Shown here piece after piece: positions 1 through 8,841 of a stretch of DNA of 64,000 nt. Position numbers and translations under genes: made by a program. The notes beneath the pieces were generated by a model. That model saw only the letters and a list, made by a program, of their open reading frames with translations, ran no database searches and had not been told where the DNA came from. Location of the stretch: positions 3,658,001-3,722,000 of the forward strand of contig NZ_CP027727.1 in NCBI RefSeq assembly GCF_003851685.1, written 5' to 3'. Origin of the DNA: Pseudomonas sp. R5-89-07 (GTDB taxonomy: Bacteria > Pseudomonadota > Gammaproteobacteria > Pseudomonadales > Pseudomonadaceae). The number at the start of each line of letters is the position of its first letter. Positions within the stretch are counted from its first letter, which is position 1.

Positions 1-418
1 CCTGCAGCATGCCATGGTAATCGGAGGTCTTGAACGAGCCGGCGCACACCAGCCACTGGCAGCCGGATTGCTTGAGCACGTACTCCAATTCACTGCTGCG
101 ATACGCCGGGTTGATATTGACCAGGATCACCCCGAGCTTGGCGCTGGCGATCTGGCTGATGCACCACTGCGCACAGTTTGGCGCCCAGATGCCCAGGCGG
201 TCACTGACCTGCATCCCCAGGGCCATGAACGCACGGGCATGCACGTCCACCGTCTCGGCCAGTTGTCGCCAGGTGTAACGGCATTGCTGATGGCGCACCA
301 CCAGCGCGTCCCCATCCGGGTAGCGTGCCACCGTACGGTCAAAGGCCTGGCCAATGGTGTCGGCCAGCAAGGCCTTGTCCCGGGAGCCACGGCTGTAGCT
401 CAGGTTCGGTTGATCCAT
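1..418 (-). CDS. AMP-binding acyl-CoA synthetase, N-terminal part only
   Basis: Reading leftwards from an ATG at 416-418, the frame stays open to the window edge (about 139 codons). It begins MDQPNLSYSRGS and continues with the usual start of acyl-CoA synthetases: an ALVVRHQQCRYTWRQL segment, LGIWAPNCAQW, and GVILVNINPAYRSSELEYVL. These are the N-terminal landmarks of the ANL adenylate-forming superfamily. The ATP-binding P-loop and the C-terminal domain lie outside the window. The gene is divergent from liuA and shares the LiuR-like palindromes in the gap. That suggests it activates isovalerate or a related branched or terpenoid acid that feeds the liu pathway. The substrate is inference; the family is clear. 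Confidence 0.9.
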   Translation of the reverse strand, partial: MDQPNLSYSRGSRDKALLADTIGQAFDRTVARYPDGDALVVRHQQCRYTWRQLAETVDVHARAFMALGMQVSDRLGIWAPNCAQWCISQIASAKLGVILVNINPAYRSSELEYVLKQSGCQWLVCAGSFKTSDYHGMLQ

Positions 419-445
419 AACGACCCCTGTTGTCTTTTTTGTAGG

Positions 446-504
446 TTGACGTAAACGTAAACTACGATTGACAGCGCCTTAACGCAAGCTTACGTTAACG
501 TAAA
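446..504. promoter_or_regulatory. Twin LiuR-like (MerR-family) operators
   Basis: Two closely similar palindromic sites lie between the divergent ligase and liuA genes. The first is TTGACGTAAACGTAAA at 446-461. The second contains the perfect 14-bp palindrome TTACGTTAACGTAA at 490-503. Both have the ACGT-N2-ACGT layout known for LiuR, the MerR-type regulator of branched-chain acid catabolism. No liuR gene is present in the window, so the regulator is either to the left of position 1 or elsewhere. One site near each gene start suggests control of both divergent units. Confidence 0.65.
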
Positions 505-568
505 GGTGAGCGCCCTCCTCCGCGCCTCGCCCGCACAACAACAAAAGCTCACATTAAGGTGCCCGTCC

Positions 569-1732
569 ATGAGTTACCCGTCCCTGAACTTCGCCCTCGG
601 TGAAACCATCGACATGCTGCGCGACCAGGTGCAGGCCTTCGTGGCCAAGGAGATTGCACCGCGAGCGGCCCAGATCGATATCGACAACCTGTTCCCCGCC
701 GACCTGTGGCGCAAGTTCGGCGACATGGGCCTGCTGGGCATCACCGTGCCGGAAGAGTACGGCGGTGCCGGCCTGGGTTACCTGGCGCACGTGGTGAGCA
801 TGGAAGAAATCAGCCGTGGCTCGGCCTCGGTGGCGCTGTCCTACGGCGCCCACTCCAACCTGTGCGTCAACCAGATCAACCGCAACGGCAACCACGAACA
901 GAAGCTCAAGTACCTGCCCAAGCTGATCAGCGGCGAGCACATCGGCGCCCTGGCCATGAGCGAGCCGAATGCCGGCTCCGACGTGGTCTCGATGAAACTG
1001 CGCGCCGACAAGCAGGGTGACTTTTACGTGCTCAATGGCAGCAAGACCTGGATCACCAACGGTCCCGACGCCAACACCTATGTGATCTACGCCAAGACCG
1101 ACCTGGAAAAGGGTGCTCACGGCATCACCGCGTTTATCGTCGAGCGTGACTGGAAAGGCTTCAGCCGCAGCACCAAGTTCGACAAGCTGGGCATGCGCGG
1201 CTCCAACACCTGCGAGCTGTTCTTCGATGATGTGCACGTACCGCAGGAAAACATCCTCGGCGTGCTCAACGGCGGCGTCAAAGTGCTGATGAGCGGTCTG
1301 GATTACGAGCGCGTGGTGCTCTCCGGTGGCCCCACCGGCATCATGCAGGCCTGCATGGACCTGATCGTGCCCTACATCCACGACCGCAAGCAGTTCGGCC
1401 AGAGCATCGGCGAATTCCAGCTGATCCAGGGCAAGGTCGCCGATATGTACACCCAGCTCAACGCCAGCCGCGCCTACCTCTACGCGGTGGCCCAGGCCTG
1501 CGAGCGCGGTGAGACTACGCGCAAGGACGCTGCCGGGGTAATCCTCTACAGCGCCGAGCGCGCCACGCAAATGGCCCTCGATGCGATCCAGATCCTGGGG
1601 GGCAACGGCTACATCAACGAATTCCCCGCCGGGCGCCTGCTGCGTGACGCCAAGCTGTACGAAATCGGCGCCGGCACCAGTGAGATTCGGCGGATGTTGA
1701 TCGGTCGCGAACTCTTCAACGAAACCCGCTGA
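569..1732 (+). CDS. liuA: Isovaleryl-CoA dehydrogenase
   Basis: This FAD-dependent acyl-CoA dehydrogenase oxidises isovaleryl-CoA to 3-methylcrotonyl-CoA in leucine breakdown. The start chosen is ATG 569 ([10 protein letters not shown]), preceded by an AAGGT ribosome site; an in-frame extension to 506 would run into the operator. The protein has 387 residues, normal for the family. It carries the acyl-CoA dehydrogenase signature [11 protein letters not shown], the C-terminal [13 protein letters not shown], and the [10 protein letters not shown] segment whose Glu (about residue 247) matches the catalytic base of isovaleryl-CoA dehydrogenases rather than that of short-chain enzymes. It is first in a tight liuABCD operon (12-14 bp gaps or overlaps). 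Confidence 0.96.
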   Translation: MSYPSLNFALGETIDMLRDQVQAFVAKEIAPRAAQIDIDNLFPADLWRKFGDMGLLGITVPEEYGGAGLGYLAHVVSMEEISRGSASVALSYGAHSNLCVNQINRNGNHEQKLKYLPKLISGEHIGALAMSEPNAGSDVVSMKLRADKQGDFYVLNGSKTWITNGPDANTYVIYAKTDLEKGAHGITAFIVERDWKGFSRSTKFDKLGMRGSNTCELFFDDVHVPQENILGVLNGGVKVLMSGLDYERVVLSGGPTGIMQACMDLIVPYIHDRKQFGQSIGEFQLIQGKVADMYTQLNASRAYLYAVAQACERGETTRKDAAGVILYSAERATQMALDAIQILGGNGYINEFPAGRLLRDAKLYEIGAGTSEIRRMLIGRELFNETR

Positions 1733-1744
1733 AGGAGCGCGCCC

Positions 1745-3352
1745 ATGGCCACCCTGCACACCCAGCTCAACCCACGCTCCGCGGAATTTGCCGACAACAG
1801 TGCGGCGATGCGCCTACAAGTCGAGGCGTTGCACAGCTTGCTCGCCCAGATACAGCAAGGCGGCGGCGCCAAGGCTCAGGAACGCCACACCTCGCGCGGC
1901 AAGTTGCTGCCACGCGAGCGCATCAATCGCTTGCTCGACCCCGGTTCGCCGTTCCTCGAATTGAGCCAGCTGGCCGCCCACCAGGTGTACGGCGAAGACG
2001 TGCCGGCCGCTGGCGTGATTGCCGGCATCGGCCGCGTGGAAGGCGTGGAATGCATGATCGTCGCCAATGATGCAACGGTCAAAGGCGGTTCCTACTACCC
2101 CTTGACCGTCAAAAAGCATCTGCGCGCCCAGACCATCGCCGAACAGAACCGCCTGCCGTGCATCTATCTGGTGGACTCCGGCGGCGCCAACCTGCCGCGC
2201 CAGGATGAAGTGTTCCCGGACCGCGAACACTTCGGACGGATCTTCTTCAACCAGGCCAACATGAGCGCCCAGGGCATCCCGCAGATTGCCGTGGTGATGG
2301 GCTCGTGCACCGCTGGTGGTGCCTATGTGCCGGCCATGGCCGACGAAGCGATCATGGTGCGCCAGCAGGCAACCATCTTCCTCGCCGGCCCACCACTGGT
2401 GAAGGCCGCCACCGGCGAAGTGGTCAGCGCTGAAGACCTTGGCGGTGCCGACGTGCACTGCAGGATCTCCGGGGTGGCCGACCATTATGCCGACAACGAT
2501 GAGCATGCCCTGGCCCTGGCCCGTCGCAGTGTGGCCAACCTCAATTGGCGCAAGCTGGGTGAGTTGCGCCAACGCCCGCCCGTGGCGCCGCTGTACAGCA
2601 GCGAAGAGCTTTACGGCGTGATCCCGGCCGACGCCAAGCAGCCGTTCGATGTGCGCGAAGTGATCGCGCGGCTGGTGGACGGTTCGGTGTTCGATGAGTT
2701 CAAGGCGCTGTTTGGCGCCACCCTGGTCTGCGGTTTTGCGCACCTGTACGGGTATCCGGTGGCGATCCTGGCCAACAACGGCATTCTGTTCGCCGAAGCC
2801 GCGCAGAAAGGCGCGCACTTTATCGAGCTGGCCTGCCAGCGCGGGATCCCGCTGTTATTCCTGCAAAACATCACCGGCTTCATGGTCGGTCAGAAGTACG
2901 AAGCCGGCGGCATCGCCAAGCATGGCGCCAAGCTGGTCACAGCGGTGGCCTGCGCCAAGGTGCCGAAGTTCACCGTGATCATCGGCGGCAGTTTCGGTGC
3001 CGGCAACTACGGCATGTGCGGTCGCGCCTATGACCCGCGCTTCCTGTGGATGTGGCCCAACGCACGCATCGGCGTGATGGGCGCCGAGCAGGCGGCGGGC
3101 GTGCTGGTGCAGGTCAAGCGTGAGCAGGCTGAACGCGCAGGCGCAGCGTTCAGTGCCAGCGATGAAGCGGCGATCAAGCAGCCGATCCTCGACCAGTATG
3201 AAACCCAGGGCCACCCCTACTACTCCAGCGCACGCTTGTGGGATGACGGCGTCATCGACCCGCTGCAGACCCGCGACGTGCTGGCCCTGGCGTTGTCCGC
3301 CGCCCTGAACGCCCCTATCGAGCCGAGCCGCTTCGGCGTGTTCCGCATGTAA
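1745..3352 (+). CDS. liuB: Methylcrotonyl-CoA carboxylase, beta (carboxyltransferase) subunit
   Basis: This is the carboxyltransferase subunit of the biotin-dependent 3-methylcrotonyl-CoA carboxylase, 535 residues, the usual size. It transfers the carboxyl group from biotin on LiuD to 3-methylcrotonyl-CoA. Features that fit are the [19 protein letters not shown] opening, the acyl-CoA-site segment [15 protein letters not shown], and the C-terminal half with NITGFMVG and [16 protein letters not shown]. The last motif is characteristic of MCC/geranyl-CoA carboxylase beta chains. An AGGAG site precedes the ATG, 12 bp after liuA. A geranyl-CoA (Atu) role is possible by family but unlikely because liuA and liuC are adjacent. 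Confidence 0.96.
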   Translation: MATLHTQLNPRSAEFADNSAAMRLQVEALHSLLAQIQQGGGAKAQERHTSRGKLLPRERINRLLDPGSPFLELSQLAAHQVYGEDVPAAGVIAGIGRVEGVECMIVANDATVKGGSYYPLTVKKHLRAQTIAEQNRLPCIYLVDSGGANLPRQDEVFPDREHFGRIFFNQANMSAQGIPQIAVVMGSCTAGGAYVPAMADEAIMVRQQATIFLAGPPLVKAATGEVVSAEDLGGADVHCRISGVADHYADNDEHALALARRSVANLNWRKLGELRQRPPVAPLYSSEELYGVIPADAKQPFDVREVIARLVDGSVFDEFKALFGATLVCGFAHLYGYPVAILANNGILFAEAAQKGAHFIELACQRGIPLLFLQNITGFMVGQKYEAGGIAKHGAKLVTAVACAKVPKFTVIIGGSFGAGNYGMCGRAYDPRFLWMWPNARIGVMGAEQAAGVLVQVKREQAERAGAAFSASDEAAIKQPILDQYETQGHPYYSSARLWDDGVIDPLQTRDVLALALSAALNAPIEPSRFGVFRM

Positions 3353-3366
3353 TCGGAGCTGTACCC

Positions 3367-4173
3367 ATGAGCGATTTCAACACCCTCGAACTGATCACCG
3401 ACAGCCGTGGCTTTGCCACGCTGTGGCTCAGTCGTGAAGCCAAGAACAACGCGTTCAATGCCGAGATGATCCGCGAACTGATCATCGCCCTCGACCATGT
3501 GCAGGGCGACCCGTCCCTGCGCTTTCTGGTGCTGCGCGGGCGTGGCAAGCACTTCAGTGCCGGTGCCGACCTGGCCTGGATGCAGCAGTCGGCCGAGCTG
3601 GACTATCACACCAACCTGGACGACGCCCGTGAACTGGCCGAGCTGATGTACAACCTGGCCAAGCTGAAAATCCCCACGCTGGCGGTGGTGCAAGGCGCGG
3701 CCTACGGTGGCGCACTGGGCTTGATCAGTTGCTGCGACATGGCGATTGGCGCGGATGACGCGCAGTTCTGCCTATCGGAAGTGCGTATCGGCCTGGCGCC
3801 GGCGGTGATCAGCCCGTTCGTGGTGCAGGCCATCGGTGAACGCGCGGCCCGCCGCTATGCCTTGACGGCTGAACGGTTCGGCGGCCAGCGTGCGCGCGAG
3901 ATCGGCCTGTTGGCGGAAAGCTACCCGGCCGATACGTTGGATCAGCAGGTAGACGCGTGGGTCGCCAACCTGCTGCAAAACAGCCCGGCGGCGATGCGTT
4001 CGAGCAAAGACTTGTTGCGCGAAGTGGGCAACGGCGCCCTCACCCCAGCACTGCGGCGCTACTGTGAAAACGCTATCGCACGCATTCGGGTAAGTGCCGA
4101 AGGCCAGGAAGGCTTGCGCGCATTTCTGCAAAAGCGTGCGCCAAGCTGGCAGTCCAAGGAGCCGCACCCATGA
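3367..4173 (+). CDS. liuC: 3-methylglutaconyl-CoA hydratase (enoyl-CoA hydratase family)
   Basis: This crotonase-fold protein of 268 residues hydrates 3-methylglutaconyl-CoA to HMG-CoA, the step after MCC. It shows the crotonase oxyanion-hole segments RGRGKHFSAGADLAWM and GAAYGGALGLISCCDMAIG, and the catalytic-region motif EVRIGLAPAVISPFVV. The reading frame ends in an ATGA overlap with liuD, so the two are probably translationally coupled. Assignment to this specific reaction rests on operon position; sequence alone gives the enoyl-CoA hydratase family. Confidence 0.93.
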   Translation: MSDFNTLELITDSRGFATLWLSREAKNNAFNAEMIRELIIALDHVQGDPSLRFLVLRGRGKHFSAGADLAWMQQSAELDYHTNLDDARELAELMYNLAKLKIPTLAVVQGAAYGGALGLISCCDMAIGADDAQFCLSEVRIGLAPAVISPFVVQAIGERAARRYALTAERFGGQRAREIGLLAESYPADTLDQQVDAWVANLLQNSPAAMRSSKDLLREVGNGALTPALRRYCENAIARIRVSAEGQEGLRAFLQKRAPSWQSKEPHP

Positions 4174-6095
4174 GTACACTCACTACCGTATTGGTGGCCA
4201 ACCGTGGCGAAATCGCTTGCCGGGTGATGCGCACCGCCAAGGCGATGGGGCTGACCACCGTGGCCGTGCACAGCGCGATCGACCGTGATGCCCGGCATAG
4301 CCGCGAAGCGGATATTCGCGTCGACCTGGGCGGCAGCAAGGCCACGGACAGCTACCTGCAGATCGACAAACTGATTGCCGCCGCCCACGCCAGCGGCGCC
4401 CAGGCGATTCATCCGGGCTATGGCTTCCTCTCGGAAAACGCCGGGTTCGCTCGGGCCATCGAGGCTGCGGGCTTGATCTTCCTCGGCCCGCCCGCCTCGG
4501 CAATCGACGCCATGGGCAGCAAGTCGGCGGCCAAGGCGCTGATGGAAACCGCAGGCGTGCCGCTGGTACCCGGTTATCACGGCGAGGCCCAGGACCTGGA
4601 GACTTTCCGCGAGGCCTGTGCGCGCATCGGTTACCCCGTGCTGCTCAAGGCCACGGCCGGCGGTGGCGGCAAGGGCATGAAGGTGGTCGAGGAGGTCAGC
4701 CAGTTGGCAGAAGCCCTGGCCTCCGCCCAGCGTGAGGCGCTTTCGTCATTTGGCAACGGGCAGATGCTGGTGGAGAAATACCTGCTCAAACCGCGCCATG
4801 TGGAAATCCAGGTGTTCGCCGATCAACACGGCAACTGCCTGTACCTCAACGAGCGCGATTGCTCGATCCAGCGGCGTCATCAAAAGGTCGTGGAAGAAGC
4901 ACCCGCGCCGGGGCTCAGTAGCGATCAGCGCAAGGCCATGGGCGAAGCGGCGGTCCGTGCGGCGCAGGCGATAGGCTATGTAGGCGCCGGGACGGTGGAG
5001 TTTCTGCTGGATGCCCGCGGCGAGTTTTTCTTCATGGAAATGAACACCCGTCTGCAAGTGGAACACCCGGTCACCGAGGCGATTACCGGCCTCGACCTGG
5101 TGGCCTGGCAGATCCGCGTGGCCCAGGGCGAGGCGCTGCCGATCACCCAGGCCCAGGTGCCGCTGATGGGGCATGCGATCGAGGTACGGCTGTACGCCGA
5201 AGACCCGGCCAATGACTTCCTCCCGGCGACTGGACGGCTGGCGGTGTATCGCGAGTGCCACCCAGGCCCGGGTCGGCGCGTGGACAGCGGCGTCGAGCAA
5301 GGCGACAGTGTTTCACCCTTCTACGACCCGATGCTCGGCAAGCTGATTGCCTGGGGCGAGGACCGCGAACAGGCGCGGCTGCGGTTGCTGAGTATGCTCG
5401 ACGAGTTTGCGGTGGGCGGGCTCAGGACCAACCTGGGCTTTTTGCGGCGCATCATTGGCCATCCGGCGTTTGCTGCGGCGGAACTGGATACCGGATTCAT
5501 CCCACGCTATCAGGAACAGCTGCTGCCAGCCGCCGGTGCATTGAGCGATGAGTTCTGGCAGGCGGCGGGTTCGGCGTTCATCCAGAGCTTGCCCAGCGGT
5601 GACGGGCCATGGGCAGCGACCCAGGGCTTTCGCGCCGGGCTGCCGGCGCAGGTCTCGCTGCATTTGAGCTGCAACGGGCAGGATCGGCTGGTCACGCTGA
5701 CAGGGTTATCGGCGCCTCTGACCGGCGAGCAACTGGTGCTCGAACACCAGGGGGTACGCCGCTCTCATCTGGCCGTGCGCAATGAAGGCACGGTGTACCT
5801 GCGCTGGGATGGCGAGATGCAGGCCGTCAGCCTGTTCGACCCGATTGCGGCGGTCGATGCCAGCCACTCCCATCAGGGCGGTCTCAGCGCGCCCATGAAC
5901 GGCAGCATCGTGCGGGTACTGGTGGAAATCGGCCAACGCGTGGAAGCCGGTGCGCAACTGGTGGTGCTTGAAGCGATGAAGATGGAACACAGCATCCGCG
6001 CGCCCGAGGCAGGTGTGGTCAAGGCGCTGTTCTGCCAGGAGGGCGAGATGGTCGCCGAAGGCAGTGCGCTGGTGGAGCTGGAAACCGCCGGCTAG
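4170..6095 (+). CDS. liuD: Methylcrotonyl-CoA carboxylase, alpha (biotin-carrying) subunit
   Basis: This 641-residue protein combines biotin carboxylase and biotin carrier domains. The N-terminal half (about 1-450) has VLVANRGEIACRVMR, the ATP-grasp glycine loop ATAGGGGKGMKVV, the NERDCSIQRRHQKV motif and FMEMNTRLQVEHPVTE. The last 70 residues are a biotinyl domain with EAMKMEHS; the biotinylated Lys is about residue 604. It partners with LiuB. It overlaps liuC by 4 bp and is the last gene of the operon; its stop overlaps the end of the convergent regulator. The liuE gene (HMG-CoA lyase), often next in such operons, is absent here. Confidence 0.96.
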   Translation: MSTLTTVLVANRGEIACRVMRTAKAMGLTTVAVHSAIDRDARHSREADIRVDLGGSKATDSYLQIDKLIAAAHASGAQAIHPGYGFLSENAGFARAIEAAGLIFLGPPASAIDAMGSKSAAKALMETAGVPLVPGYHGEAQDLETFREACARIGYPVLLKATAGGGGKGMKVVEEVSQLAEALASAQREALSSFGNGQMLVEKYLLKPRHVEIQVFADQHGNCLYLNERDCSIQRRHQKVVEEAPAPGLSSDQRKAMGEAAVRAAQAIGYVGAGTVEFLLDARGEFFFMEMNTRLQVEHPVTEAITGLDLVAWQIRVAQGEALPITQAQVPLMGHAIEVRLYAEDPANDFLPATGRLAVYRECHPGPGRRVDSGVEQGDSVSPFYDPMLGKLIAWGEDREQARLRLLSMLDEFAVGGLRTNLGFLRRIIGHPAFAAAELDTGFIPRYQEQLLPAAGALSDEFWQAAGSAFIQSLPSGDGPWAATQGFRAGLPAQVSLHLSCNGQDRLVTLTGLSAPLTGEQLVLEHQGVRRSHLAVRNEGTVYLRWDGEMQAVSLFDPIAAVDASHSHQGGLSAPMNGSIVRVLVEIGQRVEAGAQLVVLEAMKMEHSIRAPEAGVVKALFCQEGEMVAEGSALVELETAG

Positions 6096-6727
6096 AACTT
6101 CGCGGTGGCTTGCACGACGACGCCGAGGATTCGGCAATCATCAGTGAACAGCAGCTTGGGATAGGTGGGATTCAGAGGTGCCAGGTACAGCTGGCCGCTG
6201 TCGGCCTGCAACTGGCGAAAGGTGGCCTGGGGGTTGTCGAGCCATTGGGCAACCACCAGTTTGCCGGGCTCGGCAGCGATGGCCGGGTCGACCAGGATCA
6301 GCATGCCCGCGCTGATGCTCAGGCCGCTGGGGGCGGTCATGGCGTCGCCGATCACCGGCAGCCAGAACGCGGCGCCGTGGGCCTGGTAATCGGTCATTTC
6401 AAAGCGTGCCGGCCCGTAGCTGGCGCGCTCTTCGCGTAGCTCGCACAGGCCATTCCAATCGCTGACCGGATAGCGAAAATACGGATTGTAATGATGCTCC
6501 AGTGCGGCCTCTGCCTGCGCTCTCCGACGAATGTCCAGCGCCACCTCCAGGTAGCCCAGCCCCAGCTCCGCCAGCACCCGGTTCATGTCCGCGAGGCTCG
6601 GCACGCGGCGTTTGTTGAGCCAATGCCCCACGCCGCCCTGGGACATGCCCAGGCGCTCCGCCAGTTCATCCTGCGTGACCTTGCGGTCTTTCATGTTGGC
6701 TCGCACCAACGCTATCCAGTTATCCAT
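6092..6727 (-). CDS. Cro/CI-type repressor with LexA-like C-terminal domain lacking the Ser-Lys dyad
   Basis: The start chosen is ATG 6727 (MDNWIALVRAN, 211 residues), because residues further upstream do not look like the family. Residues about 5-60 form an HTH_3 DNA-binding domain (DELAERLGMSQGGVGHWLN). Residues about 105-205 match the S24/LexA-type autoprotease fold. Where LexA-like proteins have GDSM the protein has GDAM (Ala129), and where the catalytic Lys should be in the TVKRL-like segment it has TFRQL (Arg171). It should therefore bind DNA and dimerise but not self-cleave. Its tail is convergent with and overlaps the liuD stop. A small inverted repeat GATACGTACTATC at 6801-6813, between it and the divergent DUF6124 gene, is a possible operator. 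Confidence 0.85.
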   Translation of the reverse strand: MDNWIALVRANMKDRKVTQDELAERLGMSQGGVGHWLNKRRVPSLADMNRVLAELGLGYLEVALDIRRRAQAEAALEHHYNPYFRYPVSDWNGLCELREERASYGPARFEMTDYQAHGAAFWLPVIGDAMTAPSGLSISAGMLILVDPAIAAEPGKLVVAQWLDNPQATFRQLQADSGQLYLAPLNPTYPKLLFTDDCRILGVVVQATAKF

Positions 6728-6856
6728 GGCGCAGACATTACGTTGCGTATTGTCCAGGGCAATAAACAGTTTGTAGTAATCCATAAAACGACATAAATAC
6801 GATACGTACTATCATCGACATAAGGTTTTCGACACCCACCCGGAGTACCTCACCTT

Positions 6857-7207
6857 ATGACGACAAGCCCGTATCACCTGCCTGAAACACCTGAACACAG
6901 CGAACTGCACGACATGCGCTGCAGCGGCGCCGCTCAGCGTGCGCTGGACTATTACTTGAAAGAGGATATGTCTGCGCCAGCCGCGGACGCGGCCTTTTTC
7001 TCCATCAAGCCAGGCATCAGCCAGGAGGAAGCGCTGGTGCACGCCTCCGACCTGCTGCGCAGCGCCGCGGCGACCGCCTACGAATCGGCGAGCAGCCATC
7101 AGGGCAATCATCGCGACCTGGCGTTTTCGGTGGTGTATTTGATCGATATGGCGAAGGCGATGGTGGAGCGGTCGTTGCGAGCACCGGTGGCTCAGACAAA
7201 CGTGTGA
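6857..7207 (+). CDS. DUF6124 (formerly DUF3077-like) protein of unknown function
   Basis: This 116-residue protein starts at ATG 6857. It contains the segment FFSIKPGISQEEALVHASDLLRS followed by TAYESA and LAFSVVYLIDMAKAMVE, which I recognise as the pattern of the small DUF6124 family that occurs in many copies in fluorescens-group pseudomonads. No signal peptide or membrane segment is visible, so it is probably cytoplasmic. It is divergent from the repressor at 6092-6727 and sits just before the PrrF promoter. Its function is unknown to me; control by the neighbouring repressor is only inferred from position. Confidence 0.8.
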   Translation: MTTSPYHLPETPEHSELHDMRCSGAAQRALDYYLKEDMSAPAADAAFFSIKPGISQEEALVHASDLLRSAAATAYESASSHQGNHRDLAFSVVYLIDMAKAMVERSLRAPVAQTNV

Positions 7208-7248
7208 GGGACACGCGCGAAAATTTTCTATCAAACGGATAAAAACAT

Positions 7249-7278
7249 TTGACTTGCAAATGATAATGATTATTATTG
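7249..7278 (+). promoter_or_regulatory. Fur-controlled promoter of prrF
   Basis: A -35 element TTGACT (7249-7254), a 16-bp spacer and a -10 element TATTAT (7271-7276) precede the sRNA. A Fur box overlaps the spacer and -10: ATGATAATGATTATTATT (about 7260-7277), close to the consensus GATAATGATAATCATTATC. Iron-loaded Fur bound here would block RNA polymerase, giving transcription only under iron limitation. Confidence 0.85.
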
Positions 7279-7282
7279 GACC

Positions 7283-7398
7283 CAGCTGATCGCGAGATCA
7301 GTCGATAGACCAAGAGACCTTAGGTCGGACTCTTGGAATATCTCCTCATCAGGCTAATCACGGTTTTTGACCCGGCTCTTTGGCCGGGTCTTTTTTTT
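7283..7398 (+). ncRNA. prrF: PrrF small RNA (iron-sparing response)
   Basis: The transcript from about 7283 to the terminator at 7398 (about 115 nt) carries the PrrF hallmarks. It has a 5' hairpin CTGATCGCGAGATCAG, a second stem around GACCTTAGGTC, and the conserved core TCCTCATCAGGCTAATCACG (about 7342-7361), which in PrrF pairs with mRNAs of iron-rich proteins. It ends with a GC-rich hairpin and T-run. The Fur-box promoter immediately upstream supports the call. In P. aeruginosa there are two tandem copies; only one is present here, as is usual where the copies are at separate loci. Confidence 0.9.
7369..7398 (+). terminator. Rho-independent terminator of prrF
   Basis: An 8-bp stem GACCCGGC/GCCGGGTC (7369-7376 with 7383-7390) is followed by eight T residues (7391-7398). 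Confidence 0.9.
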
Positions 7399-7530
7399 GC
7401 CAGTCGTTCCTGGCATGGCTTCAGGCTAATGAAGACTGTGTGTTGCTTGATGGCGCGCATGGTAGCAAAAGCCCATCGCGAAAAGGAAGCCACATCAAGG
7501 CTCTAGCCCGGTTCTTTGCGATTTAGCGCT

Positions 7531-7545
7531 TGAGAATCAATCTCA
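7531..7545. promoter_or_regulatory. Possible second Fur-type palindrome
   Basis: TGAGAATCAATCTCA has perfect 5-bp arms (TGAGA/TCTCA) and resembles the GAGAAT-N-ATTCTC type of Fur site. It lies in the 270-bp gap after prrF, 126 bp before the M14 peptidase start. Otherwise that gap shows only a small GGCGTCA/TGACGCC hairpin at 7564-7581. Confidence 0.3.
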
Positions 7546-7670
7546 TAGACTCTAAGCTGCTGCGGCGTCACGGATGACGCCCCCTCCCCCGTGCAACAAT
7601 TTTGCTTCCAGCGTTTACCTGCTGCCTGTGTAAGATAACCGCCACATCCTCATATTCAGGCAACCAGACT

Positions 7671-8822
7671 ATGACCGTGGCCTTGACTTCGATCAAAATC
7701 AGCACTGATTTCGACAGCGGTAATATCCAGGTGCTGGATGCCAGCGATGCCTACCAGTTATTGCTGGCAATCAAACCCGACACCCGTAGCCAACACTACC
7801 AATGGTTCCATTTCAAGGCCGAAGGCATGCATGTGGGCCACACCCACACGTTTCGCCTGAGCAACGCGGGCGGGTCGTCTTACAAGCATGCATGGAGCGG
7901 CTATAACGCCGTGGCGTCCTACGACCACGTCAATTGGTTCCGCGTGCCATCGCGCTTTGATGGCGAAATTCTGCACATCAGCCTCCAGACCCGGGAAAAA
8001 CACGCGTGGTTCGCCTACTTCGAACCCTATAGCCGTGAACGCCACGACTGGTTGATCGAGCAGGCGCTGAAGTACGCCGGCGTCAAGCTGCTGGCCACCG
8101 GCAAGAGTGTCGAGGGCCGCGACATTCAACTGCTGCGCCGTGGCAAAGGGGGCGAAGGTCGCCGCAAGGTGTGGATCATCGCCCAGCAGCATCCCGGCGA
8201 ACACATGGCCGAATGGTTCATGGAAGGCGTCATCGAACGCCTGCAACAGGACGGTGACGCCGAGATGAAAAAGCTGCTGGCGGTGGCCGATCTGTACCTG
8301 GTGCCGAACATGAACCCCGATGGCGCGCTCCATGGCCACCTGCGCACCAACGCCATGGGCCAGGACCTCAATCGCGCCTGGCAGAGCGCCAGCCAGGAAC
8401 TCAGCCCAGAAGTTCTGTTCGTGCAACAGCAGATGGAGAAACATGGCGTCGACCTGTTCCTCGATATCCATGGCGACGAAGAAATCCCCTACGTCTTCAC
8501 CGCGGGCTGTGAAGGCAACCCCGGCTATAACCCGCGCATCGAAGCCCTGGAAAAACATTTTCGCAGCCATTTGAGCCACCTGACCCGTGACTTCCAGACC
8601 ACTCACGGCTACACCCGCGACCTACCCGGGCAAGCCAATATGACCCTGGCCTGCAACGCAGTGGGTGAGAAGTACGATTGTCTGTCACTGACCCTGGAGA
8701 TGCCTTTCAAGGACAACGACGACGCCCCCAACCCAAAAACCGGGTGGTCCGGTGATCGCTCGAAGCAACTGGGCAAGGATGTCTTGAGCAGCGTGGCCGA
8801 TATCATCGGCCACGTGCGTTAA
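7671..8822 (+). CDS. M14-family zinc carboxypeptidase, cytosolic carboxypeptidase-like
   Basis: This 383-residue protein starts at ATG 7671 (MTVALTSIKIS). The N-terminal third is the beta-sandwich domain of cytosolic carboxypeptidase-like (CCP) proteins. The catalytic M14 domain has zinc ligands His174 and Glu177 in QQHPGEHMAEW, the substrate-binding NPDG and RTNAMGQDLNRAW segments, the third zinc ligand His267 in LDIHGDEE, and the general base Glu343 in TLEMPFK. All catalytic residues are present. No signal peptide is visible, so it is probably cytoplasmic. Eukaryotic relatives trim C-terminal glutamates; the bacterial substrate is unknown to me. It stands alone between prrF and the convergent cytochrome gene. 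Confidence 0.9.
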   Translation: MTVALTSIKISTDFDSGNIQVLDASDAYQLLLAIKPDTRSQHYQWFHFKAEGMHVGHTHTFRLSNAGGSSYKHAWSGYNAVASYDHVNWFRVPSRFDGEILHISLQTREKHAWFAYFEPYSRERHDWLIEQALKYAGVKLLATGKSVEGRDIQLLRRGKGGEGRRKVWIIAQQHPGEHMAEWFMEGVIERLQQDGDAEMKKLLAVADLYLVPNMNPDGALHGHLRTNAMGQDLNRAWQSASQELSPEVLFVQQQMEKHGVDLFLDIHGDEEIPYVFTAGCEGNPGYNPRIEALEKHFRSHLSHLTRDFQTTHGYTRDLPGQANMTLACNAVGEKYDCLSLTLEMPFKDNDDAPNPKTGWSGDRSKQLGKDVLSSVADIIGHVR

Positions 8823-8841
8823 TCATCGATCAAAAGCCTGA

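Noticed and set aside
554-1759. A 401-codon minus-strand frame opposite liuA
   Set aside because: Shadow of liuA with no family resemblance.
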